Positions 6,133-13,108 of a DNA stretch of 17,486 nucleotides are shown here, one piece after another. The position numbers and the translations under genes are program-made. Origin of the DNA: Chloroflexota bacterium (GTDB lineage Bacteria > Chloroflexota > Chloroflexia > Thermomicrobiales > JADLAZ01). Within the stretch, counting starts at the first letter, position 1. Each line of letters begins with the position of its first letter. Below the pieces are notes generated by a model that was not told where the DNA came from, searched no databases, and worked only from the letters and a program-made list of their open reading frames with translations. The DNA lies in contig JADLAZ010000113.1 in the NCBI GenBank assembly GCA_020849725.1, positions 1 to 17,486 of the forward strand. Reading direction: 5' to 3'.

Positions 6133-7251
6133 TCACGCATGACGCTGCTCGCGCAGGTGGTGTGCCAGCAGCCACAAGCCGCCGGAGACGAGGCTGTGCC
6201 CGCCGAGCAGGACGGCCGCGCGCGCGGTGGTCGCGGCGGCGGTCAGGGCACGCACCGCCGGGTCGATAATCGCGTCGACCCGTCCCTGGTCGCTGGCGAA
6301 GCGGTCGGCGGCGGACGGTGAGAGGCGCAGGTGGGCGAACAGCAGCCGGCTGTCGAGCAGCGCCACGTCGCACATCTCATCCAGCAGCGCGAAGAACCGC
6401 GCCGGACCGGCCTGCTCCAGCAGCGCCCCCAGCAGTGAGCGCACCTCGCCGCGCTCGAGCCGGCCGCTGGCGCGCATGCCGCGCTCCTCGGAGATGAGCC
6501 GGGTGTAGCGCTGGGTGGCGCTCTCGAGCTGACTCCAGGCGGCAGCGCTGACCCGGCCGGCGACGAGCAACCGAGCCTCCGGGTCGGCCAGCGCCGCCAG
6601 CGCCCGCGCCAGCGCCGGCGTTGCCGCCGACCCCGCCCGCACGACCGTCGCCAGCCGCGGCGGCAGCGCCGGCGCCAGCGTCAGCAGCGCGACATCCGTC
6701 GGCGTGTCGATATCGACCTCGCTGCCAAGGTGTCGCGGGCGGGCGACTTTGGGCAATCCACCGGCCCGCGCCAGGCGCCAGGGCAGGTCATTGTCGGTCG
6801 GTGGCGGCTCGATGCATGCCAGCGCCGACCCCGGCGCGAAGGCGACGTAGTCGGCCGACAGGAAGTTGTTGGCGGCGACAACCGGCCCGGCCACCAGCAG
6901 ATCGGCCAGTGCCGCCCACTCTGCCGGTGGGGTCAGCGCGCCACTACCGGCGCCGACGTACAGCACTCGCTCCAACTGGTGCGCCGCCACCAACCGGGCC
7001 AGCCGCGCGCCGAAGTGAAAGTCCGGCCCGGACGGCTCGACCGTCACCGCCCAGCCGGCTAGCGCCGTCGCCAGCGCCGGGTCATCAGTGATGACGTAGG
7101 TCGCGCCGAAGCGGCCGGTCGCCGCCAGTGTCGCCAGCACATCCAGCGCCGCCGCCCGCCGCGCCGCCGTCACCAGCAACTCACCGACGCTCTCGCCCAG
7201 CCGGCCGTGCATCAGCACCACCGCCGGCCGGCAGTCATTCCCGTCGGCCAT
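6133..7251 (-). CDS. Degenerate nucleotidyltransferase-like protein, uncharacterised
   Basis: A 372-aa protein. The N-terminal half looks like a MobA/CofC-type GT-A nucleotidyltransferase: an 'ALDVLATLAATGRFGATYVITDDP' helix-strand (35-58), 'RVLYVGAGSGALT' (95-107) at the position where such enzymes usually have a metal-binding Gly-Asp, 'AANNFLSADYVAF' (127-139), and Asp-Ile-Asp-Thr-Pro-Thr-Asp (180-186), typical of the end of this fold. The N-terminal nucleotide-binding glycine-rich loop is not apparent, so activity is doubtful. The C-terminal ~170 residues are helical and unfamiliar. The ATG at 7251 has GGAGGAG just upstream. An earlier ATGATG at 7284-7279 overlaps the mutM stop (ATGA) and could give a product 11 residues longer. 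Either way it is coupled to mutM. Confidence 0.75.
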   Translation of the reverse strand: MADGNDCRPAVVLMHGRLGESVGELLVTAARRAAALDVLATLAATGRFGATYVITDDPALATALAGWAVTVEPSGPDFHFGARLARLVAAHQLERVLYVGAGSGALTPPAEWAALADLLVAGPVVAANNFLSADYVAFAPGSALACIEPPPTDNDLPWRLARAGGLPKVARPRHLGSEVDIDTPTDVALLTLAPALPPRLATVVRAGSAATPALARALAALADPEARLLVAGRVSAAAWSQLESATQRYTRLISEERGMRASGRLERGEVRSLLGALLEQAGPARFFALLDEMCDVALLDSRLLFAHLRLSPSAADRFASDQGRVDAIIDPAVRALTAAATTARAAVLLGGHSLVSGGLWLLAHHLREQRHA

Positions 7252-7280
7252 CACTCCTCCGGCCTGCGCCGCGCTGGTCA

Positions 7281-8111
7281 TCATCGGCTGGGCTGACAGG
7301 TGGGGCAGAAGTGGGTCGAGCGCTGGCCCAGCACCTGGCGGACGATCGGCGTGCCGCAGACCGGGCAGGGCCAACCCGCCCGCTGATAGACGCGCCGGCG
7401 CTCCCAATAGGCGCCGGCCTCGCCCAGCGCGCCACGGTGGGCGCTGAAGGTGGTGCCGCCCTCGCCGATGGCCTCGGTCAGCACCTGCCGGATGGCCACG
7501 ATCAGCCGGTCGCGCGCGGCCGGCGTCAGCGCGTTGGCCGGCGTCAGGGGATGGATGCCAGCCAGAAACAGCGCCTCGTCGGCGTAGATGTTGCCCAGTC
7601 CGGCGATGACGCCCTGGTCGAGCAGCGCCGTCTTGATTGGAATGCCGCGCCGGGCCAACTGCGCGCCGAGAGCATCAGCCGTCAGATCCGGGCCGAGCGG
7701 CTCCGGCCCGAGGCCCATCAGCACCGCCGCGGTGGCGGTCGGGTCGGCACAGAAGCGCAGCCGGCCGAACTTGCGCGGGTCGACGTAGTGAACCTCGGCG
7801 CCATCGGCAAAGTGCAGCACCGCATGCGTGTGCGGCGCCGGCGGCGTCGGCTCCGGATAATACAACAGATTGCCGGTCATCTTGCGGTGGATGATCAGCG
7901 CCCGGTCACCGTCGAGCCGCACGATCACCAGCTTGGCCCGCCGGTCGACGCCGGTGACGGTCGCGCCCGTCAGCGCCGCCGCGAAGGCGGCCGCCGGCGC
8001 GCCGCCCAGCATCCGCTCCCAGTCCAGCTGCGATACCGACGCGATGCGGCGGCCCGGCAGCAGCGCCGCCAAGCCCCGCACGGTGATCTCGACTTCTGGC
8101 AGTTCCGGCAT
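7281..8111 (-). CDS. mutM: Formamidopyrimidine-DNA glycosylase
   Basis: A 276-aa base-excision repair enzyme that removes 8-oxoguanine and FaPy and nicks the abasic site. The start at 8111 gives Met-Pro-Glu-Leu-Pro-Glu-Val-Glu, where P2 becomes the N-terminal Schiff-base nucleophile and E3 is catalytic; the ATG one codon upstream would block this. K60 (Arg-Arg-Ala-Lys) is the conserved beta-hairpin lysine. Gly-Leu-Gly-Asn-Ile-Tyr-Ala-Asp-Glu (171-179) is the helix-two-turn-helix. The C-terminal zinc finger has C249, C252, C269 and C272, with R264 in Gly-Gln-Arg. The length is normal. It is divergent from the HIT gene across about 100 bp and appears to lead an operon with the next two minus-strand genes. 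Confidence 0.97.
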   Translation of the reverse strand: MPELPEVEITVRGLAALLPGRRIASVSQLDWERMLGGAPAAAFAAALTGATVTGVDRRAKLVIVRLDGDRALIIHRKMTGNLLYYPEPTPPAPHTHAVLHFADGAEVHYVDPRKFGRLRFCADPTATAAVLMGLGPEPLGPDLTADALGAQLARRGIPIKTALLDQGVIAGLGNIYADEALFLAGIHPLTPANALTPAARDRLIVAIRQVLTEAIGEGGTTFSAHRGALGEAGAYWERRRVYQRAGWPCPVCGTPIVRQVLGQRSTHFCPTCQPSR

Positions 8112-8156
8112 CATATCTCTCGCAATGGACCAGGTGGAGCTAATGGCTACGTGCAC

Positions 8157-8185
8157 TCGACCGACTCGGCCTCCTTGGCTATTAT
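8157..8185 (+). promoter_or_regulatory. Promoter of the HIT-family gene
   Basis: TCGACC at 8157-8162, a 17-bp spacer and TATTAT at 8180-8185. The predicted start near 8192 leaves a leader of about 20 nt that contains GGGGAGGGACGGGG before the ATG at 8213. Confidence 0.5.
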
Positions 8186-8212
8186 GCCCCGGCACGGGGA
8201 GGGACGGGGCAC

Positions 8213-8554
8213 ATGGATACGATCTTCGGCAAGATCGTTCGAGGCGAGGTTTCGGCTGACATCGTCTACCGCGACGAGCATGTCACCGCGTTCCGCGATG
8301 CTCACCCACAGGCGCCGACGCACATCCTGGTCGTGCCCAACCAGCCGGTCGCCTCGCTGGCCGAGATCGACCAGCTCAATGACGCAACGCTGGCCGCGCT
8401 GCTGCGCGCCGCCGCGTCGATCGCCCGTCAGGCCGGCCTGGACGACGGCGGCTACCGGGTCGTCATCAACACGGGCGTCGACGCCGGCCAGAGCGTGGCC
8501 CATCTGCACCTGCACGTCCTCGGGGGCCGGTCGCTGGGCTGGCCGCCAGGCTGA
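8213..8554 (+). CDS. HIT-family nucleotide hydrolase (HinT-like)
   Basis: A 113-aa protein of typical HinT length. It begins Met-Asp-Thr-Ile-Phe-Gly-Lys-Ile-Val, like most HinT proteins, and ends with the histidine triad His-Leu-His-Leu-His-Val-Leu-Gly-Gly-Arg (97-106), in which H99 is the expected nucleophile. Family members hydrolyse aminoacyl- or phosphoramidate adenylates in the cytoplasm. The ATG has a strong purine-rich ribosome binding site. A Gfo/Idh/MocA oxidoreductase follows 65 bp downstream, with its own ribosome binding site. Confidence 0.95.
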   Translation: MDTIFGKIVRGEVSADIVYRDEHVTAFRDAHPQAPTHILVVPNQPVASLAEIDQLNDATLAALLRAAASIARQAGLDDGGYRVVINTGVDAGQSVAHLHLHVLGGRSLGWPPG

Positions 8555-8619
8555 GCGAGCGCGAACTGCTCACGCCGTAGCGGGTCGTGGCTTACTCCCG
8601 CAGCGCAAAGGAGAGGTCG

Positions 8620-9645
8620 ATGGTGCTGCGTGTCGCCGTCATCGGTTGTGGAGCGATCGCCCACGCCCATCTGCCGGCCATCCACGGCGCGCCCGGCGTC
8701 GAGGTGGCCGGTGTACTCGACCCCGACCTTGCCCGGGCGCGCGCCGTCGCCGCCCAGTTCGGTGTGGGCGTCATCTACGACGACTGGGCGGCGGTGCTGG
8801 CCGACGACGATGTCGATGTGGTTGCCCTGCTGCTGCCGCACCATCTCCATCGCCCCTTCGCCGTCGAGGCACTCACCGCCGGCCGCCACGTCATGTGCGA
8901 GAAGCCACTGGCGACGACCCTGGCCGACTGCGACGCGATGATCGCCGCCGCCGAGCGCGCCGGGCGGGCGCTGATGCCTTGTCACACCCGCCTGTTCGAG
9001 CCGGCGACGCCGGTGCTGCGCGGGCTGATCGAGCAGGGGCGGCTGGGCGACCTCTACCTGGCGCAGACGGCCGGCATCGAGCCGCCATCGATCCCGGGCG
9101 CGCGTCCCTGGCTCGGCCAACAGGTCGGCGACGGTGTGCTGATGGCCCAGGCGATCCACGTCGCCTACCTGCTGCGCCACCTGGTCGGCCCGGTCGTCGA
9201 GGTGACATGCTTCATCGGCGGCGTCAAGGCAGTCGACCTGGCCGCCGACGATACCGCCGTCGTGCTGCTGCGCTTCGCCAGCGGCGCGGTAGCGGAGATG
9301 ACGGCGACCTTCGGTCAGCGCGTCGGACCGGGCGAGCACACCGTCACCCTCTACGGTCGGGACGGCTGGGCCTGCTATCGAGTCGGCGAGGGCAGACGCA
9401 CGCTCCACGTCGCCTCGGAGCATGACGTCGCCACCGATCAGCCCCGGCTGATCGATCTGCCCGAGGAGCCGCATTTCCAGACGATGTGGCAACGCTTCGC
9501 CGAAGACGTCACCGCCGGCGTGCCACCGCCAGTCACCGGCGCCGACGGCCGGGCGGCAGTTGAGATCATCCTCGCCGCCTATCAGTCGGCCGACACCGGC
9601 CTCGCCGTTCGCCTGCCGCTGGCGAGACCAGTCGCTCGTAGCTAG
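8620..9645 (+). CDS. Gfo/Idh/MocA family NAD(P)-dependent oxidoreductase
   Basis: A 341-aa cytoplasmic enzyme. The N-terminal Rossmann fold has Gly-Cys-Gly-Ala-Ile-Ala (9-14) as dinucleotide loop and an acidic residue after the second strand (Asp-Pro-Asp, 34-36). Cys-Glu-Lys-Pro-Leu-Ala (93-98) is the family's Glu-Lys-Pro motif, with the lysine taking part in catalysis. H180 in 'AQAIHVAYLLRHL' sits where the catalytic histidine normally lies. The C-terminal half is the usual alpha/beta sheet domain. Substrates of the family are mostly sugars or inositols; the specific one cannot be read. The ATG at 8620 has AAGGAGAGG upstream; an earlier in-frame start at 8587 does not. Confidence 0.93.
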   Translation: MVLRVAVIGCGAIAHAHLPAIHGAPGVEVAGVLDPDLARARAVAAQFGVGVIYDDWAAVLADDDVDVVALLLPHHLHRPFAVEALTAGRHVMCEKPLATTLADCDAMIAAAERAGRALMPCHTRLFEPATPVLRGLIEQGRLGDLYLAQTAGIEPPSIPGARPWLGQQVGDGVLMAQAIHVAYLLRHLVGPVVEVTCFIGGVKAVDLAADDTAVVLLRFASGAVAEMTATFGQRVGPGEHTVTLYGRDGWACYRVGEGRRTLHVASEHDVATDQPRLIDLPEEPHFQTMWQRFAEDVTAGVPPPVTGADGRAAVEIILAAYQSADTGLAVRLPLARPVARS

Positions 9646-10008
9646 GCATGCAGCATGCGTCTCCCGACTGGCTCCTCAGTCCTTTGGCCCGCCCCCGACA
9701 CTGAGAATTGCCAGCGTTACGCACGAGAGTACCCGGTGATACGTGGCTTGGAACGCCGTCGTCGCCTCACCGGCCCTGCGATATCACACCTCGGCTGGGC
9801 TAGGGTTCGACGAGATGCCGCAGCATGGCGACGGGCATGATGGTCGACTGATCGGGGTCTCGGTCGAACTCGCCCGCATGCCAACGGCGCTAGAATCCCT
9901 CACCACTCATGGAGTTGCCACAGCGCATGCGCCTCATCCAGCACCAGCGCCACCACCACGACGCCCATGGCTCGATGACCCGATACTCAGCCGGCCGGAT
10001 GACTCACC
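9646..10008. other. 363-bp stretch without a convincing gene
   Basis: No frame shows a conserved protein. Short open stretches occur, including one on the minus strand from about 9898 to 9804 reading Trp-His-Ala-Gly-Glu-Phe-Asp-Arg-Asp-Pro-Asp-Gln, but it is bounded by stops on both sides and is too short to identify. It may be decayed gene debris between the oxidoreductase and the small minus-strand gene. Confidence 0.4.
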
Positions 10009-10272
10009 CTATGAGGCGTGGCGCCGCGCTTGCCGCAGGAAGCGGCTGGCCGTGGCGCCGTCACCCATCTCCGTCAGCGTCTCTATAGTCGTCATCACCG
10101 ACCGACTGAGCAACTGGCGCTGCTCGGCGTGGCTCAGCGTCGCATCGTCGGTCAGCTGAAGCTGCAGCAGATGCGCCAGCCGCCGCCGATAGAGGAGCAC
10201 CACCTGCTGATGCGTGTCGGTCAGGCCCATCGCGTCCTCGTCGACCTCGGGCGTGATGATACTGGTATCCAC
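10009..10272 (-). CDS. Small helical hypothetical protein (87 aa)
   Basis: It starts at a GTG preceded by GAGGAGAGGGACGC, a strong ribosome binding site. Two or three amphipathic helices are predicted by eye: residues ~19-41, rich in Leu/Arg/Gln, and ~48-68 and ~73-85. There is no signal peptide and no cysteine. The family is not recognised. A TATACT -10 box and a leader hairpin lie upstream, which supports a real gene. It is separated from the downstream SDR gene by an AT-rich island. Confidence 0.65.
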   Translation of the reverse strand: MDTSIITPEVDEDAMGLTDTHQQVVLLYRRRLAHLLQLQLTDDATLSHAEQRQLLSRSVMTTIETLTEMGDGATASRFLRQARRHAS

Positions 10273-10307
10273 GCGTCCCTCTCCTCACAACTGCGCTGGT
10301 CGCTCGT

Positions 10308-10328
10308 CTGCCGGCCAGTGACCGGCAG
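10308..10328 (-). promoter_or_regulatory. Leader hairpin of the 87-aa gene
   Basis: The 7-bp arms CTGCCGG and CCGGCAG are separated by a 7-nt loop. They lie between the predicted transcript start (~10335) and the ribosome binding site. There is no T-tract, so regulation or mRNA protection is more likely than termination. Confidence 0.45.
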
Positions 10329-10341
10329 TGGCGTTCTCTCT

Positions 10342-10347
10342 AGTATA
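10342..10347 (-). promoter_or_regulatory. -10 box (TATACT) of the 87-aa gene
   Basis: TATACT on the minus strand, about 70 bp upstream of the GTG start. No good -35 is present at 16-18 bp. The AT-rich tract at 10391-10430 lies further upstream and might act as an UP element. Confidence 0.5.
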
Positions 10348-10390
10348 CGTCCCGACGACCCAAAGAGATGAGTGATCGCGAGCCGACGGT

Positions 10391-10494
10391 GTAAATATAA
10401 TATAGAAATAATCGTTATATGGAATATTAGACGCATCTGCTGCTGCGGGCTTGATTGGCCATCAGCGCCAATTGATGCCCTCGACGATTATTTC
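10391..10494. repeat. AT-rich island with an 11-bp inverted repeat
   Basis: Positions 10391-10430 hold only 7 G/C in 40 bases, by hand count, in an otherwise very GC-rich window. GAAATAATCGT (10405-10415) is repeated as its exact inverse ACGATTATTTC at 10484-10494. Between them a smaller hairpin, ATTGGC/GCCAAT (10454-10459/10467-10472), lies just past the SDR stop codon and could act in ending that transcript. A consensus TATAAT occurs at 10396-10401 without a good -35. Confidence 0.55.
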
Positions 10495-10510
10495 GTTGCT
10501 GTGCCGCTGG

Positions 10511-11338
10511 CTACCACTCGTCGAGCGCTGCTGGCCGCTGGCGGATCTCATCGGCCAGTTGACGCATGCTCTCGCTGGCGAACGGCAGGATGAAGCCACC
10601 GTCGACCACGAGCGCGTGGCCAGTGATGAACCCGGCCGCCTCGGAGCAGAGGAACAGCACGGCGTTGGCGATATCGGCGGTGTTGCCGACTCGGCGCAGC
10701 CGGTTGTGGAGGTAGTGCCGTCCAGTCCAGGTCGGGTCGGTGATCTTCTCGGCGCGCACGTCGTCGGGCGGGATCGCGCCCGGGCAGATGGCGTTGCAGC
10801 GGATGCCATCCGGCCCGTAGTCGAACGCGATCTGGCGCGTGAGATGGATCAGCCCGGCCTTGGCCGTCTGATAGGTCGGGTAGGCGCGCGACACCCGGAA
10901 GGCATGCACCGACGAGATGTTGATGATGCTGCCACGGCCGGCACGGCGCAGGTGCGGCGCGGCATACTTCGTGCCCAGGTAGGCCGCCGTCAGCAGCACG
11001 CGCAGGCTGCGGTCCCAGTCGGCCAGGCTAACCTCCTCGACCGTGCCGTGCGCCTCCCAGTGGGCATTGTTGACCAGGATATCCAGCCGGCCGTAGCGCG
11101 CGACGGCCGTCTCCACCATGCGGCGGATGTCGTCCTCCTGGCTGACATCGGCGCGGGCATAGCTGACCTCGCCGCCGGCAGCGCGCAGCGCCGTCGCCGT
11201 CGCCTCGCCGCGCTCGTCCTGAATGTCGGTCAGCAGCACGCGCGCGCCGCTCTCGGCCAGCACGCGTGCGATCGCCCGGCCGATGTTCTGGGCCGCGCCG
11301 GTCACGATCGCTACCTGTCCGTCGACCCGCAGCTCCAT
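10511..11338 (-). CDS. Short-chain dehydrogenase/reductase
   Basis: A 275-aa classical SDR. Thr-Gly-Ala-Ala-Gln-Asn-Ile-Gly (13-20) is the NAD(P) loop. Asp at 38 after the second strand suggests NAD preference. Asn-Asn-Ala (90-92), Asn-Ile-Ser-Ser (140-143) and Tyr-Gln-Thr-Ala-Lys (Y156/K160) give the catalytic set. Cys-Pro-Gly-Ala (185-188) and the C-terminal Val-Asp-Gly-Gly (245-248) are conserved. The substrate is unknown. The ATG at 11338 has GGGAGGAGAGGA upstream; the reading frame is open further 5' but without a better start. It follows the alpha/beta hydrolase on the same strand after 107 bp, so the two may share a catabolic pathway. Confidence 0.95.
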   Translation of the reverse strand: MELRVDGQVAIVTGAAQNIGRAIARVLAESGARVLLTDIQDERGEATATALRAAGGEVSYARADVSQEDDIRRMVETAVARYGRLDILVNNAHWEAHGTVEEVSLADWDRSLRVLLTAAYLGTKYAAPHLRRAGRGSIINISSVHAFRVSRAYPTYQTAKAGLIHLTRQIAFDYGPDGIRCNAICPGAIPPDDVRAEKITDPTWTGRHYLHNRLRRVGNTADIANAVLFLCSEAAGFITGHALVVDGGFILPFASESMRQLADEIRQRPAALDEW

Positions 11339-11445
11339 GGTCCTCTCCTCCCGCGCATGCGCCTGCCGATGCCGGTGCGATCGGGCAGCGCGAGCGTAGG
11401 CAGTCGGGCCGCGCCTGTCAATCACGACCCTGCGGCGCGCCCGCG

Positions 11446-12246
11446 TCAGTGCGCGGCCAGGAAGCGCAGCACGACGTCGTTGAAGGTGGCCGGGTTGTCC
11501 ATGTTGGCCATGTGGCCGGCGTCGGACAGCACGACCTGCCGCGCGTCCGGAATGCGGCGCGCCAGCTCGGCGCTAATGGCATGGGCGTCGGCGATGTCGC
11601 TCTCGCCGACGATGACGAGTGTGGGTGCGGCTATCTGCTCCAGCCGCTGGCGAGCCGGCGGTTGCGGCGATCGCTGATCGGCCGGCTGGAAACGGCGCTG
11701 GCGCGCATAATCCTCGACCATCGCCCGCAACGCGGCGGCCGACGCCGGCTGCGCCAGCGTCACCGCGAACACCGGATGCGCCAGCCACAGGGCGGTGGCG
11801 CCAGCGATGTCGCCCCGGTCGATCGCGGCGCCGATCGGCGCCCACGCCGCATGCCAGGCTGGCGAGAAGGTCCAGCCGTTCAGCGCCGAGTCGACCAGGA
11901 CCAGGCCACGGACGCGCTCCGGGTGGGTCAGCGCCATGTCGATGGCGATGCCGCCACCCATCGACAGCCCGATGACATGCGCGGCGTCCACATCAAGGTA
12001 GTCCAGCAGCGCCCGCAGGTCATCGACGTCGGCGTACGGCTCCACCGTTGCCGGCGCCGATTGGCCGAAGCCGCGCGCGTCGTAGGCGATGACCCGGTGC
12101 CGGGCAGCGAACGGCGCTAGCTGCGCCCGCCACATGCGCCGGTCGAGCGAGAAGCCGTGGATGAAGACGACCGGCGACCCGGCGCCATGGACCTCATAGG
12201 CGAGCCGCGTGCCGTTGACGTGGGCCATGTCAGCCGGGTCTGACAT
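11446..12246 (-). CDS. Alpha/beta-fold hydrolase
   Basis: A 266-aa cytoplasmic hydrolase. His-Gly-Phe (30-32) forms the oxyanion region, Gly-Leu-Ser-Met-Gly-Gly (93-98) is the nucleophile elbow with S95, D217 in Gly-Glu-Ser-Asp is the acid, and H245 in Asp-Ala-Gly-His-Met is the base. The overall pattern (Asp-Ala-Arg-Gly-Phe-Gly-Gln-Ser at 56-63) resembles 3-oxoadipate enol-lactonase (PcaD) and related esterases, but the substrate cannot be assigned. The ATG has GGAGAGGAGGA six bases upstream. It is divergent from the proline-rich protein. Confidence 0.93.
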   Translation of the reverse strand: MSDPADMAHVNGTRLAYEVHGAGSPVVFIHGFSLDRRMWRAQLAPFAARHRVIAYDARGFGQSAPATVEPYADVDDLRALLDYLDVDAAHVIGLSMGGGIAIDMALTHPERVRGLVLVDSALNGWTFSPAWHAAWAPIGAAIDRGDIAGATALWLAHPVFAVTLAQPASAAALRAMVEDYARQRRFQPADQRSPQPPARQRLEQIAAPTLVIVGESDIADAHAISAELARRIPDARQVVLSDAGHMANMDNPATFNDVVLRFLAAH

Positions 12247-12360
12247 CGATGTCCTCCTCTCCTAGCCCTGAATCGGTGCGATGCCACTGCTCGGCGCGGA
12301 CGCTGGTCGCATGATACGCTGTCCCGGTCGCCGACCGGAGCGCCGCCCGTGGAGGTCGCC

Positions 12361-12747
12361 ATGCCCCACCAGCCCCCCCAGCCGCCTCTGCCGGACCCGA
12401 CCGGTCCCCGTCCCCCGCAGCCGCCACCAGCGAGGAGCAGCGCCATGCCCCCTGACCCGGCCGATCTCGTCGACCATCTCGCCTGGCCGCTAGGCTTCAC
12501 CTGCGCCGGCACGACCGACTGTCCGACCACGAGCCTGAATCGGACGCTGGCGCTGCTGGAGACGGCGCGTGGCCGGTATCACCTGCTCATCACAGCCGAC
12601 CGGTTCACGCGCAGCCGCTCGCTGTGGGTCGCCTGGCAGCCGCGCGAGACGGGCCTGCTGACGCTGATCGAGGAGTTGCCGGAAGGCATGGTCGAGCAGG
12701 CCGCCGTTGTCATCGCCGCGCACCTGGCCGACGACCAGCCGAGTTGA
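12361..12747 (+). CDS. Hypothetical protein with proline-rich N-terminus
   Basis: A 128-aa product if started at the ATG at 12361, which has GGAGGT four bases upstream. The first 28 residues are almost entirely Pro, Gln, Arg and Ser. A second ATG at 12445 also has a good ribosome binding site (GAGGAG) and begins the folded part, giving 100 aa. That part contains two cysteines ('FTCAGTTDCPTT'), a beta-rich middle with 'YHLLITADRF' and 'SLWVAWQPRE', and a final helix. The family is not recognised. Its stop is 16 bp from the end of the convergent selenoprotein gene. Confidence 0.65.
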   Translation: MPHQPPQPPLPDPTGPRPPQPPPARSSAMPPDPADLVDHLAWPLGFTCAGTTDCPTTSLNRTLALLETARGRYHLLITADRFTRSRSLWVAWQPRETGLLTLIEELPEGMVEQAAVVIAAHLADDQPS

Positions 12748-12763
12748 GGCGGAAGCAGGGCGC

Positions 12764-13006
12764 TCAGGGCTGGGCGAGCGCGGCCAGGATCTCCTCCGGC
12801 GTGGGGTAGCGGCCGGTATGCTGCTTCGAGAAGACCAGTCGATCGCCGGCCCAGACGTCAAAAACACCGCCGCGACCGGGCACGAGCGTCCAGGCGGCCA
12901 CACGCTGGCCGAGTTGGCCGAGGATGGCGTCCGTCAAACTGACGGCACGAGGGAGGTAGTTTCACTGCGTGCAGTATTCGAGGCGAATGCTCAGCTTTTC
13001 GGCCAT
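12764..13006 (-). CDS. SelW/Rdx-family selenoprotein with in-frame UGA (Sec15)
   Basis: This 80-aa gene is broken by a TGA at 12964-12962 and so escapes simple gene calling. From the ATG at 13006, with GGAGGT four bases upstream, it reads Met-Ala-Glu-Lys-Leu-Ser-Ile-Arg-Leu-Glu-Tyr-Cys-Thr-Gln-[UGA]-Asn-Tyr-Leu-Pro-Arg. It continues with no further stop to TGA at 12766-12764. Downstream motifs include Thr-Leu-Val-Pro-Gly-Arg-Gly-Gly-Val-Phe-Asp-Val (about 40-51), Leu-Val-Phe-Ser-Lys and Gly-Arg-Tyr-Pro-Thr-Pro-Glu-Glu-Ile, the standard SelT/SelW/SelH (Rdx) pattern. Rdx proteins have a thioredoxin-like fold with a CxxC or CxxU redox centre. Here the UGA sits exactly at the second position (C12-x-x-U15), and a SECIS-like hairpin follows. 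The length is normal for the family. The role is probably a cytoplasmic thiol/selenol oxidoreductase. A chance nonsense mutation of Cys is the only serious alternative. Confidence 0.93.
12928..12949 (-). promoter_or_regulatory. Bacterial SECIS-like element of the selW gene
   Basis: Reading the minus strand, CCGTCA (12945-12940) and TGACGG (12936-12931) form a perfect 6-bp stem with a GTT loop. One bulged G (12946) then allows three more pairs, CGT with ACG. The stem begins 12 nt after the UGA and the loop starts 22 nt after it. The loop has a G in its first two bases. Distance, small loop and loop guanine all fit the known bacterial SECIS pattern that SelB recognises next to a Sec codon. Confidence 0.8.
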
Positions 13007-13078
13007 ACGCACCTCCGGTACGATCGGACAGCGACCGCTGGGTAGGGAGTCGTGGGCGCGCCAATGGACGCAGACCCC

Positions 13079-13106
13079 ATTCTACATGGTGCTGGGGTGG
13101 AGGCAA
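13079..13106 (-). promoter_or_regulatory. Promoter of the selenoprotein gene
   Basis: On the minus strand, TTGCCT (13106-13101), a 16-bp spacer and TAGAAT (13084-13079). The predicted start is near 13072, leaving about 65 nt of leader. The -35 overlaps the T-rich end of the hairpin at 13109-13148. Confidence 0.55.
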
Positions 13107-13108
13107 GA

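Noticed and set aside
7128..9425. 765-codon plus-strand open frame across mutM, the HIT gene and the oxidoreductase
   Set aside because: It runs antisense to mutM and out of frame through two recognised genes; it has low-complexity Arg/Pro/Ala composition and no domain.
9924..10088. Small plus-strand frame beginning Met-Arg-Leu-Ile-Gln-His after a TAGAAT box at 9891
   Set aside because: It lacks a properly spaced Shine-Dalgarno, has His/Arg-rich low-complexity composition and overlaps the better-supported minus-strand 87-aa gene.
12764..13006. Reading the selW-like gene as a simple nonsense pseudogene
   Set aside because: The TGA falls precisely on the Sec position of a CxxU family, the remaining frame has no other damage, and a SECIS-like hairpin follows; chance is unlikely. 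It remains the alternative if no Sec machinery exists in the genome.
12707..13045. Plus-strand open frame across the selW region
   Set aside because: Its composition matches no family, it overlaps the end of the proline-rich protein gene, and the opposite strand encodes a recognised protein.
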